A stretch of 64,000 nt of DNA from Mya arenaria (taxonomy: Eukaryota; Mollusca; Bivalvia; Myida; Myidae), in assembly GCF_026914265.1 (NCBI RefSeq), contig NC_069123.1, positions 33,312,678 through 33,376,677 on the forward strand. Direction: 5' to 3'. Below are positions 12,201 through 23,656 of the stretch, one piece after another. Position numbers and translations under genes: made by a program. How positions within the stretch are numbered: position 1 is the first letter of the stretch; each line of letters starts with the position of its first letter. The notes under the pieces were generated by a model, which was not told where the DNA came from, ran no database searches, and saw only the letters and a program-made list of their open reading frames with translations.

Positions 12201-15200
12201 ATTCTTCATAAGAACCATTGTTTTCGACATTTATTCGTCCTTTTTTGGGTAATCAAACAATTGTATTAATTGTTGCAAACCATATTTTGGAGTAAGCTTT
12301 TAAGCAAAGTTTTAAAAATGAAAGAGCGCTGTAGCAAAAAAAGGGGCAGGTTGCTCTTTGGTGAAAAAGACTACATAATATTAGGCTGTAAAGATATTAC
12401 AAATTTTGAATTTTACAAAAAATGTTAGAAATGTGTTAAGTAAGTAAGTTTAACTTTTAAGGTTTAAACGGCCAGATATAATATTAAACATGTGTGTAAT
12501 AATAATCATTTAAAAAGCTTTTAAAAAATCAAGGATTTTTTGTTGTTGTTCCAAATATTTACTAAAGTAAGAAGATGCTAAACTGACTATTGGAAGTTTT
12601 CAATGTTCCTGCAAATTTTGCTCCGACATTTATTCCACACTGACCATATAAGAAAATGATTGGATGACATTGCTTTCAGTCTCTGCCTAAAAATAATAAT
12701 ATATAATAAAGACAAGTAAATACATATATATAACCAGTATCTTACTGTCAAAAATGACTTATGAATTGATAATGTAGATTTATTTGTCTGCCTTAGAGAT
12801 AAGTTTATACATATATAACTTGTTCCTAACCATCAAAGACATCATTCCAACATTGAGCAGACTCACCAAGTTAAAGCTGCACTTTCACAGATTGGCCATT
12901 TTGACAACTTTTTTTTATTTTTTGTCTTGGAATAAGCTGATTTTTGCGTAATGATCTAAAACTTCGTAATAAAAGACTTCTGACAGAATATCAGATTGCA
13001 GTTTTTCATGTATACGTTCGAAAATTGATGTTTTATGGCTAAAAGCATTACTAACAGTTTAAGAAAAATGAAATTTTCATCATTTTTCCAATTGAGTACT
13101 ATTCTTTTTAGAGTTATCTTGTATGACTGAATTCAGGGAACTGATGCCAAAATCAGCTGATTCTGAGAAAAAAATATAATTAATTGTCATAATGTCAATC
13201 TGTGACAGTGCAGCTTTAACAGTACAGAGGAGGTATTCATAAAGAATCTTTTGTCATTTCTTAACTTAACCCATTTCTTCATGGTTACACATTTTAACAC
13301 ATCGATCCATAGCTTCACAGACTCCGATATTTATTCATTATCTATAGGTTCATAGATACTTATTTTTACGCACTCCTTATGTAGTGTCATTTATATTCAT
13401 ACATGTGTACCTGTTGCTTGTCTACATTATTGGTAGCTATTTATAATTTACAACCTTGTAGAAATTTGTAATACCCGTGACTTTTAAGTCAGTATTTTCA
13501 AAAATTATTAAAATAATTTTTTTTTTAAAGTGCATTGTATTTTTAAGTTAAAACCTTTTTAAAAAAAGCTTTTATAGCAAATAGACAAGCAACAGGTACA
13601 CATGTATGAATATAAATGACCCTACCTTAGGAGTGCATAACTATATTTTATTGATCATGCATGTGACATCATTTTCTAAGGACTGCCGAGCTGTCCACTG
13701 GTATTTCTGTCACTATTAAGCACTTCAGTTGTATATAAAAAAGTACATGTAATAAAGTGATTTCATGAGCAAAATGCATCGTCGGATGCCCCCGATACAC
13801 ACTACAATATGCTTCGTTGTGTACCGTGGGTAATTTCATTTTGGCTAGATAAACCTCGTAACCATGAATAATTAATGAGGCAGTTACATTGATTCCGCAA
13901 AGTACCAGATGCTTTACGGTTGAAAAATATTTTGGCGATTGCCGGAGTTGAACCGGGTCCGCCTTCTCAGTACAATACTATTTGGCAGCAGTCAAGACCA
14001 CACGGCCATGGACGCTACTGCCACTGTAGATTTATTTAAGAATATTTGAGTGTAACATGTGAATTCATTGGAAGAGTTGTCTCTCCTGCTCATGCATATT
14101 CATAAAATGAGATTTTGTCAGTCAATTGTCCCACGGTATGTATGAAGTGTAACTGAAGAAAGTACCATGGTTGCCGACGATTGAGCAAAATGATGGATAT
14201 CCAGGGTTTGCATTTGAATCTAAACTGCTTAAGTCCTAAAGGTAATTTTCAGTAAAAGTATATGATACGTTCATTGGTCTTTATTTAATTTAAAATATTC
14301 TCAAAGAGTGCCCCACAAAGCGTGAGTCCAGGAGCTTCCAAATGTTAGGAAGTGATAACCATAGACCTCATACATAATCAGCAGTCGAAATAAGCACAAG
14401 CACAAGAGCCCTACACTTGTACAAAAACCATTCAGGCCAACTAAAATTCTTGATTCTGATAATAATGCCAAGCAATTACGTAAGAATTAGGCTTGTGAAT
14501 CAGTGGTCGAAACTAGCACAAGCCTGCAAGCCCTGCACTGGTAAAATGTCTTCCGGGCTTGCTCAAATTCGAAATTTTATATTGCAGGGCTTGTTAAAAA
14601 ATTTGATGCCAAGCACTAGTATAAGAATTCGGGCTTGTTCAAAAAGTCTAATTTCCATGACTGTTGAATTATTCAAAAGTCTGATTGGGAGTAACGGTTT
14701 GAAACTAGCACTATCAACTATTACCTGTTCAAACTTCCATCCGTCAGACATGGTGGAGACCATCTGAGTGAGTTCCTCTTCCGAGCATTGTAGAACACGG
14801 TAAACATTCTTCATGTATGTCTGAAAAAAGAGACCTTAGTCTTCAACATATTGCAATAAACTGATTAAATATGATACTCTTTTTGGCCAATAACAAAGTG
14901 AAATAAATGAATTCCTTTTAACTTTGAAACATATGTATATCATACTATAAATTAAAATGTGCATATATGTTCAAGCTCATGTGATTTCAAGAATTCAAAA
15001 TATTTTTTTAAGAGTCCTGATGAACAAAAACCATTTAGCAGATTACAGCTGCCACATTTCTATTTAGTAAGGAAACTTACCGCAAAATTTCTATTTAGTC
15101 ATTTATTGGTCTTATTAAGTGAGTTGTTTAGAAAGAGATATTTGAGAGGCATGATGCCCTAAACACCAAGAAAGTCGAAAGAAAAAATATTAGAATCAGA

Positions 15201-17183
15201 GCCATATTCCATTTTGACCTGCTAATATTACATAATACAAGAATTTAATTACAACTTCTACCTGATTTTGCTTGGCATCCCTTTCACGAATTTTGTCTCG
15301 CACTAAAACTATCAAGTCTGTTATGTTGTAAAATTCTGCTTCTTCTAAAATACCTGAAATGATTAAAAAAATAATATGGCATATTCAAAGGAGTTGCTTT
15401 TTTGTTTAACCATTAATGAAAGTACAATTAAAAATAACATGTACAAAGAAACAAACATCATTAATATAATTTGTTTTTAACATTTATATATATATATGGT
15501 AAAAACCAATTACAATGTTCCATAGCTTTCAATAATTCTGCATGAATTTAATTTCCAATTAATAATGTTGGGTTGAATAAATGATCTCTACAACTCATAT
15601 GTACTGCCGTACAACTATAATTTTGTGGTTCCTGTACATAACATGTGAAATTGTTGAAATGTCACAGGCTAAATAGGCAGGGAAAATATTTTATTGTGTA
15701 AAATATATGTTTATACGTTTGTATCGTTTACATACAAATATGTTCTGACATTAATGTTGCCAAAAATGAAAAAAATAAAAGCAAAATGTATAACCTTGTT
15801 CATTAAATAGTTATACAGGCTTTAAATTCAAAAACAACATAATTATAAAATAAAAGAGTCAAATCTTAAAAATATTGCTGGTGAAACCATAACCCCATCA
15901 TGAATTGTATTTGGCCTAAACAATATTAAAGGTACACATATCAATCTATTACCTTCCTCAGCTAAGTCTTTGTTATATACAAGTTTGCCATGACGCAGGT
16001 AATTTAACACTGGACCAAAGTAGGCCGCATCACGGTCTATAAGATAGGCACCATTCTCATCCTGAAAATGTTTGATGAAAGCTGTTTGAACAAGAAACCA
16101 ATACACAGTGTGTTTATTATCACTACTCTTACAATTTCTAAAATATTTACTGTCATCCCTCAACATCATTGATGTTCTGATTTGTTTTCAGAACACAGAC
16201 CGGTTCTCTGGACGTCACATGGAGCTGTTGATCCAGGTCTGCTCCACATACTCGATGACTTGATACACAGGGCCACTTACCTCTGCTGCTATCAGCTTCA
16301 GTTATTCAAATGATGGGACAATATGGTCTGTGGATAGAAAGGGTAGGGACATCATCTTGCGAATGAACACAAACATGTCCAACTTCAGGCTGAAGGGAGT
16401 CGCCAAGGTGTGGGGTTCAAACCAATGCGCCACTACCGCATCACTAGAACAGCGCTAAAACCAACTGAGCTAACCGGGTGGCTGGTGCGTAGCCGCAAAT
16501 ATTAAATGCTCAGGATGATCCAGGCTCTCTTGCCTTTTACTTCTAACACCAGTAAAGTAAACTTGGGACGATAAAGGATGAGGCAGGGTTCAACGCCACC
16601 ACATCACTAACACCGCGCTCTGAACAACTGAGCTTACCAGGCAGCAGTTTTACCACACACTCTACATTACTATATTAAATTAGTGTGACAAACTGGGGAG
16701 CGAACAAAAACGCTGTAATTCACCTCTACCATGTCTCGTTTTCCCAATGAACCAGCTATCTGTTATAGAGTATAGTTTGCTTGATGTAAGGTTTAGGTAA
16801 AAGATTATTGGGAAAAGGCCTTAGACACAGTCTGCAGAATGGGGCAGTAAACCTGAACTGTTTACTGAACTATGTCAAAACAACAGTAATTGATAACTTG
16901 CTTAAAAATCTTCACGAGCTGTCAAACGGGCAGTGTGGCCATGCACAAACAATAACACAATAGATTCAAAGGCACAGAAACTTACACGATCGGTATTCAA
17001 TTCCCCTTCTTCTTGTATTAATCTGTATAAAAATGATTTGGAGTCCTTTGACAGTGTTGTTCTAGTTGTCATAAATGTTGTTCCGCCAACATTTAATTTG
17101 ATCCATTCATTTTTGCGACTGTCAACTGAATTCTGAGACGAAATCGTATGGGTAGCATTATCGTTAGTGTTTGTGTCAGCCAT
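6290..17183 (-). CDS. KCTD5: BTB/POZ protein KCTD5/KCTD2/KCTD17 (insomniac) family
   Basis: Six coding exons on the minus strand: 17183-16986, 16061-15953, 15353-15262, 14820-14725, 7329-7204 and 6319-6290. All junctions are GT-AG and in phase, giving 216 aa. The BTB (T1-like) domain covers about residues 26-103, with [39 protein letters not shown] and NKDLAEEG. The C-terminal domain has [59 protein letters not shown] and ends KGSRM, as in human KCTD5 (about 234 aa). Known role of the family: substrate adaptor for Cullin-3 ubiquitin ligase, homo-oligomeric, including control of G-beta-gamma and, in flies, sleep (insomniac). The start at 17183 has A at -3 and G at +4; an in-frame upstream ATG exists but lacks family support. 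Intron 4 (7.4 kb) holds a minisatellite made from the exon 5 acceptor. Which of the three vertebrate paralogues is closest cannot be told. Confidence 0.95.
7326..7865. repeat. Minisatellite built from the KCTD exon 5 splice acceptor
   Basis: About 17-18 tandem copies of a 29-30-bp unit (plus strand 'ctgtaatggaaatcaac', then 'atttttcaccag'), with a few degenerate or longer units. On the gene's strand each unit reads ttccattacag then ct(a/g)gtgaa, which is the exon 5 acceptor followed by the first eight bases of the exon. The array touches the exon at 7329. Confidence 0.92.
7900..8060 (+). repeat. tRNA-derived SINE-like fragment
   Basis: Within KCTD intron 4. The segment has a polymerase III B-box-like 'gggttcaatcc' near 7970 preceded at tRNA-like distance by 'gatgcagaggctgagagtgg'. 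No intact tRNA cloverleaf is evident. Probably a decayed SINE head with a short tail. Confidence 0.5.
8841..9092. mobile_element. 'caggggc' MITE, copy 1
   Basis: Starts CAGGGGCTGTCCCAGGATT and ends CTTGATCTGCTAGTG, an imperfect inverted repeat. Related copies at 24061-24319 and 62433-62698 share the internal phrases 'cctt..agaac', 'ggtactccctcaag' and 'gggtgatctgctagtg'. Non-autonomous, with no coding capacity. Confidence 0.75.
9093..12870. other. KCTD intron 4, mostly unrecognised
   Basis: Holds one SINE-like piece (10488-10590) and a short dispersed phrase 'cccaaaatgcatatata' near 9440-9490, 11265-11290 and 11300-11330. No exon of the KCTD gene or of another gene is seen. Confidence 0.5.
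10488..10595 (-). repeat. SINE fragment (conserved central domain)
   Basis: On the minus strand it reads 'gagtttggtttgtggtcacc' then 'gggttttccccgg' and 'cccccacaagac'. The same order occurs at 30222-30300 behind a tRNA-like head, so this is a 5'-truncated copy of a tRNA-derived SINE. Confidence 0.65.
12871..13219. mobile_element. TTAA-flanked MITE, copy 2
   Basis: Begins TTAAAGCTGCACTTTCACAG and ends CTGTGACAGTGCAGCTTTAA. Same family as the copies at 3324 and 41416, with matching internal order (gacaacttttt, gtcttggaat, tttatggc). Lies in KCTD intron 4. Confidence 0.85.
13361..13645. mobile_element. MITE with about 60-bp inverted ends
   Basis: The two ends are long inverted repeats: 'cactcct' followed by 'catttatattcatacatgtg' and 'tacctgttgcttgtct' at the left, with the reverse complement at 13583-13640. 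The 160-bp centre is AT-rich and non-coding. Transcribed in either direction it would fold into a long hairpin. Confidence 0.8.
13925..14020 (-). repeat. tRNA-like SINE head
   Basis: The minus strand has 'ccgtgtggtcttgactgct' followed at tRNA spacing by the B-box-like 'ggttcaactcc'. It lacks a normal acceptor stem, so it is more likely a SINE head than a working tRNA gene. Confidence 0.45.
14501..14662. mobile_element. 'cttgttcaaaaa' MITE, copy A
   Basis: A 160-bp element with ends CAGTGGTCGAAACTAG and CTAATTTCCATGACTG (inverted). Inside are 'cttccgggcttgctcaaatt', 'gcagggcttgtt' and 'aagaattcgggcttgttc'. Better-matched copies lie at 54824-54989 and 57837-58007, and fragments occur near 2680-2760, 34615-34650 and 50425-50575. 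This copy lies only about 60 bp from KCTD exon 4. Confidence 0.8.
16380..16660 (-). repeat. tRNA-derived SINE remnants in KCTD intron 1
   Basis: Two pieces (about 16395-16490 and 16580-16645) contain, on the plus strand, 'ccaactgagctaaccggg' and 'ggttcaa'. These are the reversed A and B boxes of a tRNA-type promoter. Neither half makes a full tRNA. Confidence 0.5.
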
Positions 17184-17833
17184 ATTTAAAATGATATAAT
17201 TATTTATACAACATTGCATCAAAACCATAAAACAGTTACTTTCTTTATCAAAGAACACCAATGTTGCATTTCATTCATAGTATCTTTCCAACCCATTGAC
17301 AATATTGTTCTCGCCACAAACGAGAGGAGAGTGAGTCTATCACATATACGTTCGATTTTTATAGGAAGTTAATCGAATAAAGGTTACTTTCAACCAATAC
17401 TTAATTGTTCGAATTCCACTTATTCTTAAAATGTTCTACAACAGCACATAATTAAGCTTTCTGGTGAGAAACAAAAAGATACATTCTGAACAACTGAAAT
17501 CTTCTGCCGACAAAGTGCTTGTCCGTTCTCAGCTTGAATATCGCTCAGCAGTTTGGTGTCCTTTTTACCCGTACATACTAACTTAAATCCGCCAAACGCA
17601 CGTAGGGCTGCCAGATGTGCCAAACATGACTATGGGGAAACTTGAAGTGAAATGTCTACGGTTTCCAGTGTGGGGGGTTTGGGGGGTGACATTAATGGAA
17701 TATAACTAGATAATTGCATGCAGAAACAGATAAAATAGAATAACCATATACTAGTATTATAGATTATGAATTGTCGATATATTTTTTTTTATTATTTTTG
17801 TGTGTGCAAAATTCAGCTATCATTATGATAATG

Positions 17834-17869
<36 letters not shown>

Positions 17870-19060
17870 CCAATTTTGACGATGACGGAATCTTCGTTGG
17901 TATAAAGAATATTATAACCTTTGTAAAATACCTTACTTACATATTTGAATTTGACTAAACTAAACGAATAGTCATTGGCAAAATTTTGCCGCTACGTGTG
18001 GTACTTTTGGCAAATTGGACGATTTTAACATCCTATATAACAGTTTTGATACGCAACGATGATTTTTAGCGAGGTCCTTAGCTGGGACAAATCCTACTCC
18101 AAGACCTAAGCGATAATTTATCAAATCATGATAAAACACTTCTAATAATCTACCTTATAACAAGAAATACTAAACTTATGGTTAAGTTTAATTTGCGTTA
18201 TGTGCACCGTGATATAAATATTAAATACATTTATAACAACCAAACGTTGGAAACTTCCATTGTATTAAGTGTGAGGATCACGTATGTGAACCCTGAATGA
18301 CATGCTCACCCTGAACACAATTAATCTCACACCTTTTGTATTCTGTCAACAATTGTTTTTGTGCTCAAACAATTTTTTTTATCCTACATTGAAATTAACC
18401 AAGAAGAAAATATATATGTATGACCTGACACAGTAAGCTTCAGTTGGACAGAGGTTCATATTATCACTATATGTCCTTGACCACAGAGTCACATGTGATA
18501 ATTCCTTGGGTCCATTCCGGGTCACTCGTCGTAATGTCAACGCATACTAGGGGGTCCGGATTTATTTTAAATGGGGAACGTCTGTGGTGCATTCTAGAGC
18601 ATATCTGGGGCTGTTTTGGTCGTTTTTAACGTCGGGAAAATGTACCTATTTTGACTGCCAAGACGTATTTTTTACTTGACATGTTGTTTTTTTTCTGCAT
18701 TTTCTTGAAAAAATAAAACCACCAGATATTTTCCCAGGCTTTAAATGAAGTGCTAACCAGGAGGATATGCAGTCTACTTTCGGTTTCATCAAAACATGAA
18801 ATAAACAACTATACGGGCACCTGTTTTCCCGCGCTTCTGAGAACATGCGTTACAAAGTATTTCTTTTTTCATCACATTTAAAACGTTTGCAATTTATGAC
18901 ACACAATATTTTCCAGACGATCAAGAAGATTTTCCAGTCGATGAGCTTTTATCCGTTTTGAGATGCATATTATTTTGATAGAGACGTGTCTGTCACGTCA
19001 GGAGAAAGACCCGCGGTTTCTCCAGGGCGTGATATTTGTGGGTTTGAACAAGAACATCAA
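17184..19060. other. Intergenic, upstream of the KCTD gene
   Basis: The KCTD promoter and 5' UTR must lie in the first few hundred bases. No TATA box or clear regulatory motif could be assigned. A (TA)n microsatellite lies at about 17836-17867. Nothing else is recognised. Confidence 0.5.
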
Positions 19061-19069
19061 CTGAAGGAT

Positions 19070-19380
19070 TTCAATTTTATTGCGTTTTATAATCATACCA
19101 GCATGAATTAATAAAAATGAATAAATAATACAATAGATTTTCTATGTGTAATATGTATTTCATTCGAAGAACATACACTAACAGGACAAACTACACACTT
19201 TACAAGCCTCCGCACACATGTCTCAATTTTATTTCGTTTTATAATCATACCAACGTAAATGTATTTATGTGACTAAATAATACAGTTATACAAAATCACG
19301 AACGTGTCTTATTTTATTACAAGAACATACACTAACAACACTAGTTACACACTTTACGGGCCTCAGCACACATGTCAGAC
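19070..19380. repeat. Tandem duplication of the hAT 3' end
   Basis: Two diverged copies of about 155 bp (19070-19222 and 19226-19378). Both contain 'cgttttataatcatacca', 'agaacatacactaaca' and the last codons of the transposase. The inner copy carries the functional-looking stop at 19341-19343; the outer copy is a decayed duplicate of the same tail. Confidence 0.8.
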
Positions 19381-21420
19381 GTAATTTCCGTCTTAAAGCA
19401 CGGCGTTTTGGAGTTGTACTTCAAGGACAGTAGGGCGTTTATCGCTTGCTTGTTTAGGTTGCCTCTGTCGTCCCTCTGGATTTTCTTCAGACTGCTGAAG
19501 CAGCGCTCAGGATCGGCGTTGGAGTGCGGTAGCGACAGCGCGGCGAAAGCCAGCGCAACGAGGGTGGGGAACCGAACCTTCTGTAGGGGCGTAACTACCT
19601 TCGAGATAGCTGCCCAGTATGGATCGAGTGGCATACTATTCTTGTAGGCAGGGAGTGAACTGTGCGCCATCAACTGGTAGTCTACAAACTCATCCTGTAT
19701 GGCATCAACCGTCCCGACTCCGAGGCGAACGGCCTGGTCGCAGACTGCAATACATAAACATAACAGTGAACAACTAGTTTCATTGATATAAGTATGCCTA
19801 GATTATATGCCTGTTGGCCCTTGACATTCAATCCGTCAATGATAACCGCCGTACGCAAAATATGTTATTAATCTATGTGAATTTGGCACTGCCAACGTCA
19901 AAATAAATCTACTCTTGTTTGTCTCGTTTCAGGTACATATTACTCACCGGATTTAGGAGGAGTGCTGTCTCTGAGCTCCGGTCGCAGAAAGCCAAGGCTC
20001 TTGATGATAGGGTTGTTCACGGGGAACTTGCTCAACATCTTCTCCGTCATTTCCATGTAGAAGGCGCGGACCTTACTGCAATAAAAAGCACATCATGCAA
20101 ACATTTCGATAAATACAATTAAAAAAATTCTAAATTTTATTGAATACAATCTGGTTGTAAAATTCTTCTTTGTAATAACTTACATTAAATAAAGTTGACT
20201 AAACGTAACGTTTCAGATTGGGAAGTGACGGTATGTACTTCTAATTCGTAACCACGTTTTAAGGGTGAGTGAAGTGGAAGGTGTGCGGTAGAAGCGGATC
20301 CTGAAGGATTTCTGCAACCTGTGCTACGCGGCTACCACGCCTCTCTGATTCGTTGTGACTCTTGAAGTAAGCTTCAAGCGCTGGCCATTGTTGAAGATAG
20401 CGATCGACGCAAGTCTGGAGGGAGAGCCACCGGGCGCTGCAGTGCCGAACCAACTTGTACGTAACGTGTCCGTGAATTCCCGGAACTCTTGTAGAATCTG
20501 TCGTCGCTTGGAGCTGTGCTGGAAGTGGGTGTACGTGTCTTGAAGAACTTCCTCGATGGGCATGGCAAGCTTCTTCACTGCATAATGTGTACATGTGCTC
20601 ATTATGTGGCACACACATCCAACGTCCACGATGTTAGGTTGCTGTTCGCGGATGCGGGACATCACAGAGTTGTTGGCACCGATCATGACGGGGGCGTTGT
20701 CGCTGCTATAACCAATCATGTTCTGCCAGGGAATGTCTCTCTCAGTTGAAGACACGTAAACAGGTTCACTCCAGTGCCGATGTTACACACTGGCATGGAC
20801 AAGAAATATGTCATCACTTTCAGCACAGCACTGTCGTACACTCTAACTAGTATGGCAACATATTTACTATCACTCTGGTCGTTGCTCTCGCCCATCATGA
20901 TACTAAATTTGTTGTTCCGGCACAGGCGGGTGACTTTCGTGTCGGCGACGGGAGCAAGCGCCTTCGTTACTATGTTTGTCGCTTTGGTCCGTCGGCAGCG
21001 GAACTTCTTGGCGATTTCGCTGTCAGGGAACATGACTTTCATCAAGTCTGTGAAGTGGTCTGCAATGAAGAACGACAGGTTGTGCTCGGCAATGAATGTC
21101 GCGAAGTAGACTTCGGCCCTGGCCACGGGATCGTGGGATGCCGGTTTGAAGAAAGCGTTCTGGATGCTTTGCGTCGATAAAATTGCTTCGGCCTTCGCAA
21201 GGTGCGTCTTGCTGGTGAGGTGGCGTGTCAGGTCGTTTCTACCACCGCTGCCGATGGAAACGTCTGTGTTACATACTGTGCATCGGGTGTAGTCGGTTCC
21301 CTTTTTGCTGACGGTGACGCACTTTAACTCCGTTGCCCAGCTGTCTTGGTAACGGCTTGACCGTTTCGCCTTCTTGGTGCTACCGACGCAAGTCGTAGAA
21401 TCTGCCGAACGTTTGGACAT
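19341..21420 (-). mobile_element. hAT-superfamily transposase gene, intron-bearing, decayed
   Basis: Minus strand, start MSKRSADSTT at 21420. Near the N-terminus is a BED-type zinc finger (CTVCNTDVSIGSGGRND then LTRHLTSKTH). Further on come the hAT core blocks IPWQNMIGYSSDNAPVM, VGCVCHIMS and LVRHCSARWLSLQTCVDR. The C-terminal dimerisation block is ALSLPHSNADPERCFSSLKK. Two introns with proper GT-AG borders separate exons at 20075-19948 and 19744-19341, and the frame is kept across the second one. The first exon needs a frame change near 20750 and another near 20480. About 25 residues usual in the family seem missing before the second exon. I read it as a dead or nearly dead DNA transposon. 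Terminal repeats were not identified. Domestication is unlikely given the frame breaks, unless those are sequencing errors. Confidence 0.85.
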
Positions 21421-23656
21421 TATCCACACTACAATAAACAAAAGCCAATGATAATCCAAGATATGAATAATATACACAACGATAGTTCGAAAAAAAGTTC
21501 AAAACACTAAAATTCCTTATGGACGCGTAAGTTGTTTAAAGTATAACGACGTATCGACTTTGAAATTTGAATGGAATATGGGATGTTTTCCGTGTTTTAA
21601 TTTTGTTTTTTAACCTATTTTGTCACTTTCTTTGAACTTATCTTCATGCTCGTTTGTCGGTAAAATGTGTGAAAAATATCAATTCGTCAGTTAAAAGCTT
21701 TCATTCATAAAACCAAACAAATCCATATGAAAACAATGAATTTGTACACAAGAACCCTCCCCGACTCGTTAAGCACAACAATAGGCCAATAGATCAATTA
21801 TCGGGTGATTGACGATGACCTCGACGACACACGTACCAATTAACGGATTAGTGTCAACATGTCCTGTGTTTACGACCAGTAAAATAGCTGACCTACATTG
21901 GTAAAATTAAGATAATCGATTCCGAGATTATTTTTTTTTCGTTTTTTTATGACTTTCCGGGACAAACATGCACCCTCCATGATAGAGATACGTTTTACGG
22001 GATAATCCCGGATGTCCGGGACGTTATCACATGTATGCCACGGACGCACTGAAGTCAGAACCCAAATAAAAAGGGGCGATACTATTTCCCGGTCCCGGTC
22101 TCATCTGGTCTCTGTTTTCATTTTTTTATGGTGGCTATCGGGCGTGATCGAGGAGTGAATGATTTTTTCCGGCATTTTCTCATGATTTTCGCAAGTAACT
22201 AAACTATCGACGAACTCTGGCATTTCACATGAACAGAGTGTTTTTATTTTGAAAGTCTAAGGGATACCAGAAAACGCTGCCGATCGCGAATTTTCATTTT
22301 CTTTTGGAAGCGGATTTTTCTTTCTAGACAGCTCACTAGGTTTTCCCTCATTTCACTTACAACGAAATTGACTTTTGCATTTGCATAGCCATTCTTAAAC
22401 AAAATGGAATTTGAACTAAGGTTGGCTGTCACGGTCTGGAGAATTTTTATTTGTACTCCATGATTAAATTTGAATTGTTGAAATAAAAAAAACAACAACA
22501 AAAAAACAATAGGAAAATAGGTTCACAATTAAATAACTAGTTTCTGTATTAATTACATCATTGAAACCTTAAATTTATTTTTAGGTCATTCCATGTCGGA
22601 AAATAGCATATTGAGCTAATGTTTCTTGTTAAGATATACCCGACTTTAATTTTTTTTCTTGTATCTTGTAAGTCATATTTTGTTTGTTAAATAGCCTCCC
22701 GAATAGTTCAGAAGTTATTTAATTATTATTGTACTATTATATTTTGTCAAAAACTCTTCATAAGATGTTAATGACCATACACAACAATGTCAATCCATGA
22801 AAGGTGTCAATGCATTATACAGCGCGTGGCAGAGATTAGCGCATGGCCCTCAGTAATGAAATGATAAATCGATTAGCCAGTTTTGTTACCCACTACTCGC
22901 TACTGTTCGGTTCATAGATTTAGTATTGCCTATACCTTTATTTTCTCAAATTCATGTTCAGCATAAAAAATATTGCTGTATATACATAAAGGCAATGCTG
23001 TAGAATAAATGTAATGCAAAGGCTGTAATAAAGTTTAGAAAAAATACGTTAATAACAATATTTAAAAATAAATATTATATAAGGCATCAGATTTCACAAA
23101 CAATCAAAGTTCATTGCAAAGTTTGAGCTGACAAATGCAATATATTCTGCTCAAGTTGTGGTATAATGACAATGGTATTCGAATTTATTCAATGTTAGCA
23201 CAAAAAACGAACAAACGAAGAATTGAAACGTAAGTGTTCCTTACTTAACTCACTCAACTCATTTCTTTTATTATACATTTAAGTTAAAAGTGACATAACA
23301 TCATTTTAAAGGTGCAACTTAAATTTACTTCATACTCTAGCCGTCCTCAATATGTTATTTAAAAGAAAAACATGAACTTTTTTACTGCCATCGCATCATC
23401 CTCTACACCTTAAACAAATTGCATAAAAAATACACATATAACAAATTAAGACATAATGTTTATATATATTATATCATTTTGTTACATATAAAGCAAGTAA
23501 GATTGCAAAATTAGTTTAACAAATATCGGTAATACAATGCGTTGCATGGGCCATAAGTTATGAATAAAAAGTCACGAGATAAACCAAACCGGTTTATCAT
23601 ATTTTAATAAAGCAATCAACGCAATCAGATCCGACCTTGCAAGCAAACCGGTCAAG
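21421..23656. other. Intergenic between the hAT copy and ATP5PD
   Basis: The first several hundred bases should include the hAT 5' end, but no clear terminal repeat is visible. The last 100-200 bases should hold the ATP5PD promoter. A purine/CpG-richer patch around 21955-22110 has several 'tccggga' motifs on both strands. No gene is seen. Confidence 0.5.

Noticed and set aside
13925-14020. Functional tRNA gene
   Set aside because: Polymerase III box-like motifs are present, but no acceptor stem pairing or normal anticodon arm could be drawn. A SINE head fits better.
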